The position numbers and the translations under genes were made by a program. A model generated the notes under the pieces. That model saw nothing but the letters and a program-made list of their open reading frames with translations. It ran no database searches and had not been told where the DNA came from. From Gammaproteobacteria bacterium (GTDB taxonomy: Bacteria; Pseudomonadota; Gammaproteobacteria; SURF-13): a stretch of 43,118 nt of DNA. The DNA is taken from contig JAURVQ010000058.1 in assembly GCA_030655395.1 (NCBI GenBank), positions 1 to 43,118 on the forward strand, written 5' to 3'. Positions 40,496-43,118 of this stretch are shown piece after piece (positions within the stretch are counted from its first letter, which is position 1; every line of letters starts with the position of its first letter).

Positions 40496-41263
40496 TCATT
40501 GATGCATAAATTCGTTGAGGACACGCATAAACTCCTGCGTGTGCGAGAGAAAGGGCGCATGCCCCGCCCCGGCGATGACGGATAAATGTGCCTGCGGCAG
40601 GTGAGCGGCGAGATAACGCTGGGCGTCAACTGGCGTCAGCGTATCGCGTTCGCCCGCGATGACCAGCGCGGGGCAGGTGATGCTGCCTAACTCATCACGC
40701 AAATCACTATCGCGCAGCAGCGCAAGGCCGGCAGAGAGTGCGCGCGGGTCGGGTTCGCCATGCCGGAAGGCAATAGCATTGAGACGGCGCAGTGTCTGCG
40801 CGGCCTGTGCGCTGCCGCGCAGCTGGAGTGCAAGAAAGCGCTTGATGCAGGAGCGATAATCAGAGGTCAGCGCGCGCACGAATTCATCCAGCGTGCCTGC
40901 CGCCACGCCGTGCTGCCAGTCCGCTGCATTCACGAATTTCGGCGTGCTCGCCACCAGCATCAATTTATTCACCCGCTCAGGGTGCTGCGCGGCAAGATGC
41001 AGGGCGATGATGCCGCCCAGCGACCAGCCCAGCCACATCGCGTGCGGCGGCGCGGACGCCAGCAACTGTTGCGCCAGCGTCGTCAGAGAATAATGGCCGG
41101 CCAACCAAGGACTGCGGCCATGGCCCGGCAAATCAATCAACGTGACGCGGAAATTCTCCGCCAGCGCAGCGGCGGTCTCTTCCCATACGCCGCTGTGCAG
41201 TCCCCAGCCGTGCAGCAGCACGAGGTCGGGGCCGTGTCCGGCTGTTTCGCTAAACAGTGTCAT
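40496..41263 (-). CDS. bioH: Pimeloyl-ACP methyl ester carboxylesterase BioH
   Basis: This 255-residue alpha/beta hydrolase cleaves pimeloyl-ACP methyl ester and ends the BioC-BioH priming route. The catalytic triad is S81 (GWSLGG), D207 (GERDTLTP) and H235 (GAGHAPF), almost identical in position to E. coli (82/207/235). It also has the [12 protein letters not shown] oxyanion segment. It overlaps bioF by 14 bp. Confidence 0.97.
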   Translation of the reverse strand: MTLFSETAGHGPDLVLLHGWGLHSGVWEETAAALAENFRVTLIDLPGHGRSPWLAGHYSLTTLAQQLLASAPPHAMWLGWSLGGIIALHLAAQHPERVNKLMLVASTPKFVNAADWQHGVAAGTLDEFVRALTSDYRSCIKRFLALQLRGSAQAAQTLRRLNAIAFRHGEPDPRALSAGLALLRDSDLRDELGSITCPALVIAGERDTLTPVDAQRYLAAHLPQAHLSVIAGAGHAPFLSHTQEFMRVLNEFMHQ

Positions 41264-42416
41264 GGGTGTGTACTGACAGTTCTTCGAGCAGACGATCCAC
41301 CTGTGCCTCGCTGTGCGCGCACGAGAGCGTGATACGCAGACGCGCCTGGCCCTGCGGCACGGTCGGCGGGCGGATGGCGCTCACGATGATGTTGCGCGCG
41401 AACAATTTTTCGCTGAGCGCAAGCGCCTGCGCGCTGTCACCGACGAGCAATGGCTGTATCGGCGTCGGTGATGGCATGAGAGGGAGATTTAATTCCGCGG
41501 CGCCGCTTGTGAAGCGCGCAATCAGTTGGCGCAGCCGCTCGCGCCGCCAAGTCTCGGTTTGCACGAGTTTGAGGCTGGCGCGCGTCGCCTCGGCGAGCGC
41601 GGGCGGCAGCGCCGTGGTGTAGATATAGCTGCGTGCCTGCTGAATCAGTGTCTCGATGAGTTCCTCGCTGCCCGCGACGAACGCGCCGAAGGTGCCGAAG
41701 GCCTTGCCCAGTGTGCCCATCAGCACGGGGACATCATCCGTGCCCAATCCAAGCTGCTCCAGTGAGCCGCCGCCGTGCGCGCCGAGCACACCGAGGCCGT
41801 GCGCGTCGTCAATCATGAGTGGAGCTTTATGCTCGCGTGCGAGCGCGGCGAGTTGAACCACAGGTGAGATGTCGCCGTCCATGCTGAATACGCCGTCGCT
41901 GGCGATGAGCGTTGCCTTGCCGTCAGCAAGTCTTTTTTCGAGTGTCGCCACGTCAGCGTGCGGATAGCGTTGCAGACGAGCACCCGACAACCGTGCCGCG
42001 TCGATGAGCGAGGCGTGATTGAGGCGGTCTTCCAGCACCGTGTCGCCGCGCCCGAGGAGCGCGCCCATCACGCCGAGATTGGCCATGTAGCCGGTGGAAA
42101 ATAACAGCGCGCGCTGCCGTTTTGTGAAGGCGGCGAGTTCTTCTTCCAGCGCGTGGTGCGCGCTACTGTGTCCACAGATGAGGTGTGCCGCGCCGCTGCC
42201 CACGCCGTAACGCGCCGCGCCGCGCTGCATGGCCTCGATCACCTGCGGATGATTGGCGAGGCCAAGATAATCGTTGCTGCAAAAATTGAGATAACGTTGT
42301 CCGTCGATGACGACTTCCGGGCCTTGAGGACTTTCAATGACGCGCCGCGTGCGGTAGAGGTGATCATCACGGCGCCGCGCAAGCGCATCGCGCAGGCCTC
42401 GTTTCAAGCCGGACAC
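41250..42416 (-). CDS. bioF: 8-amino-7-oxononanoate synthase
   Basis: This 388-residue PLP enzyme condenses pimeloyl-thioester with L-alanine. The Schiff-base lysine is K238 in [15 protein letters not shown]. Other family segments are [32 protein letters not shown] and [17 protein letters not shown]. It overlaps bioB (13 bp) and bioH (14 bp), indicating tight translational coupling. No bioA is in the window; it may be elsewhere. Confidence 0.97.
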   Translation of the reverse strand: MSGLKRGLRDALARRRDDHLYRTRRVIESPQGPEVVIDGQRYLNFCSNDYLGLANHPQVIEAMQRGAARYGVGSGAAHLICGHSSAHHALEEELAAFTKRQRALLFSTGYMANLGVMGALLGRGDTVLEDRLNHASLIDAARLSGARLQRYPHADVATLEKRLADGKATLIASDGVFSMDGDISPVVQLAALAREHKAPLMIDDAHGLGVLGAHGGGSLEQLGLGTDDVPVLMGTLGKAFGTFGAFVAGSEELIETLIQQARSYIYTTALPPALAEATRASLKLVQTETWRRERLRQLIARFTSGAAELNLPLMPSPTPIQPLLVGDSAQALALSEKLFARNIIVSAIRPPTVPQGQARLRITLSCAHSEAQVDRLLEELSVHTHDTV

Positions 42417-43118
42417 ATTCCCAGCTTCTCAAGCAGCACACGGTCGCGCTGTGCCTCGGGATTGCCGGTGGTGAGCAGCTTGTCGCCATAAAAAATCGAA
42501 TTGGCGCCGGCGAGAAAACACAGTGCCTGCACCGCCTCCGACATCTGCTCGCGTCCGGCGGACAGGCGTATGCGGCTGTGTGGGAGTGTGATGCGCGCGG
42601 CGGCGATGGTGCGCACGAATTCCAGCGGATCGAGTGCGTCCGTGCCATAGAGCGGCGTGCCTTCCACCTGCACCAGATTGTTGATCGGCACGCTCTCCGG
42701 CTGCGGGTCGAGGCTGGCGAGTTGCGCGATCAGCGCGGCGCGCTCGCGGCGCGACTCGCCCATGCCGACGATGCCGCCGCAGCATACGCGCAGACCGGCG
42801 TGGCGCACCTTATCCAGCGTATCGAGGCGGTCGTCATAATCACGCGTGGAAATAATTTCGCCGTAAAATTCCGGCGCGGTGTCGAGATTGTGGTTGTAGT
42901 AATCGAGGCCCGCCTGCTGCAACTGCTCGGCCTGGCCCTCACGCAGCATGCCGAGCGTGGCGCAGGTCTCCAGCCCCAGCGCGCGCACTGCCTTGACCAT
43001 CTCCAGCACCGGCGCGAGGTCTTTTTCCTTCGGCCCGCGCCATGCCGCGCCCATGCAAAAGCGTGTGGCGCCGTTCGCCTGCGCCGCGCGCGCGGCCTCC
43101 AGCACGGTGGCCAGCGGC
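42404..43118 (-). CDS. bioB: Biotin synthase, 5' part beyond window
   Basis: The minus-strand frame is open to the window edge; about 237 residues of the usual ~320-350 are present. BioB inserts sulfur into dethiobiotin using radical SAM chemistry. Visible segments are [17 protein letters not shown], the [2Fe-2S] cysteines in [10 protein letters not shown] and [26 protein letters not shown], and [13 protein letters not shown]. The CxxxCxxC cluster motif lies outside. It is the first gene of bioBFHCD. Confidence 0.96.
   Translation of the reverse strand, partial: PLATVLEAARAAQANGATRFCMGAAWRGPKEKDLAPVLEMVKAVRALGLETCATLGMLREGQAEQLQQAGLDYYNHNLDTAPEFYGEIISTRDYDDRLDTLDKVRHAGLRVCCGGIVGMGESRRERAALIAQLASLDPQPESVPINNLVQVEGTPLYGTDALDPLEFVRTIAAARITLPHSRIRLSAGREQMSEAVQALCFLAGANSIFYGDKLLTTGNPEAQRDRVLLEKLGMCPA

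Overview
The window is GC-rich, densely coding bacterial chromosome. The gene order points to a gammaproteobacterium: ftsY-ftsE-ftsX followed by rpoH, a compact bioB-F-H-C-D operon, divergent yicC/rph with rdgB-hemW, and coaD-rsmD next to an M16 peptidase pair. The large cytochrome and oxidase island suggests a respiratory, possibly chemolithotrophic lifestyle. No genus can be named from the sequence alone. There is no rRNA, complete tRNA or CRISPR array.

Layout: 1-4.9 kb holds housekeeping genes (yicC, rph, rdgB, hemW), a holin-fold membrane protein, a small Cys-rich secreted protein and an FKBP isomerase. At 4.96-7.56 kb a PstI/BsuBI-type restriction-modification pair lies between two 55-bp direct copies of the recQ 3' end. 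At 7.56-9.70 kb recQ carries an in-frame TAG in its conserved YYQETGRAGRDG motif. At 9.8-27.9 kb lies a respiratory island. At 28-43.1 kb are a DEAD-box helicase, a Sel1 protein, coaD, rsmD, two M16 peptidases, ftsYEX, a two-receiver protein, rpoH and the biotin operon, which runs off the right edge in bioB.

The respiratory island centres on a divergent C-family (cbb3-like) heme-copper oxidase: CcoN, an enlarged mono-heme CcoO, a heme-less two-TM protein where CcoP would be expected, and several very small membrane proteins. Around it are a CcoS-like protein, three more c-type cytochromes, a SUMF1/NirV-like protein without the FGE cysteines, a membrane-fused spermidine synthase-like protein, CcoG and a FixH-like lipoprotein. 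Two separate 171-175 aa proteins resemble only the HxH end of CcoN ('mini-CcoN'). Each has its own short coupled operon. All heme and copper ligands and the active-site Tyr can be placed in the full CcoN, so oxygen reduction is the likelier activity, but the flanking segment also resembles NorB.

At least three intergenic repeat families are present. One has four ~150-bp MITE-like copies with compensatory changes in a hairpin. One is an inverted ~115-bp pair around 18.8 and 26.4 kb. One is a GGGGCTAGGGG-type hairpin. Several repeats supply or abut start codons or translation-initiation regions of neighbouring genes.
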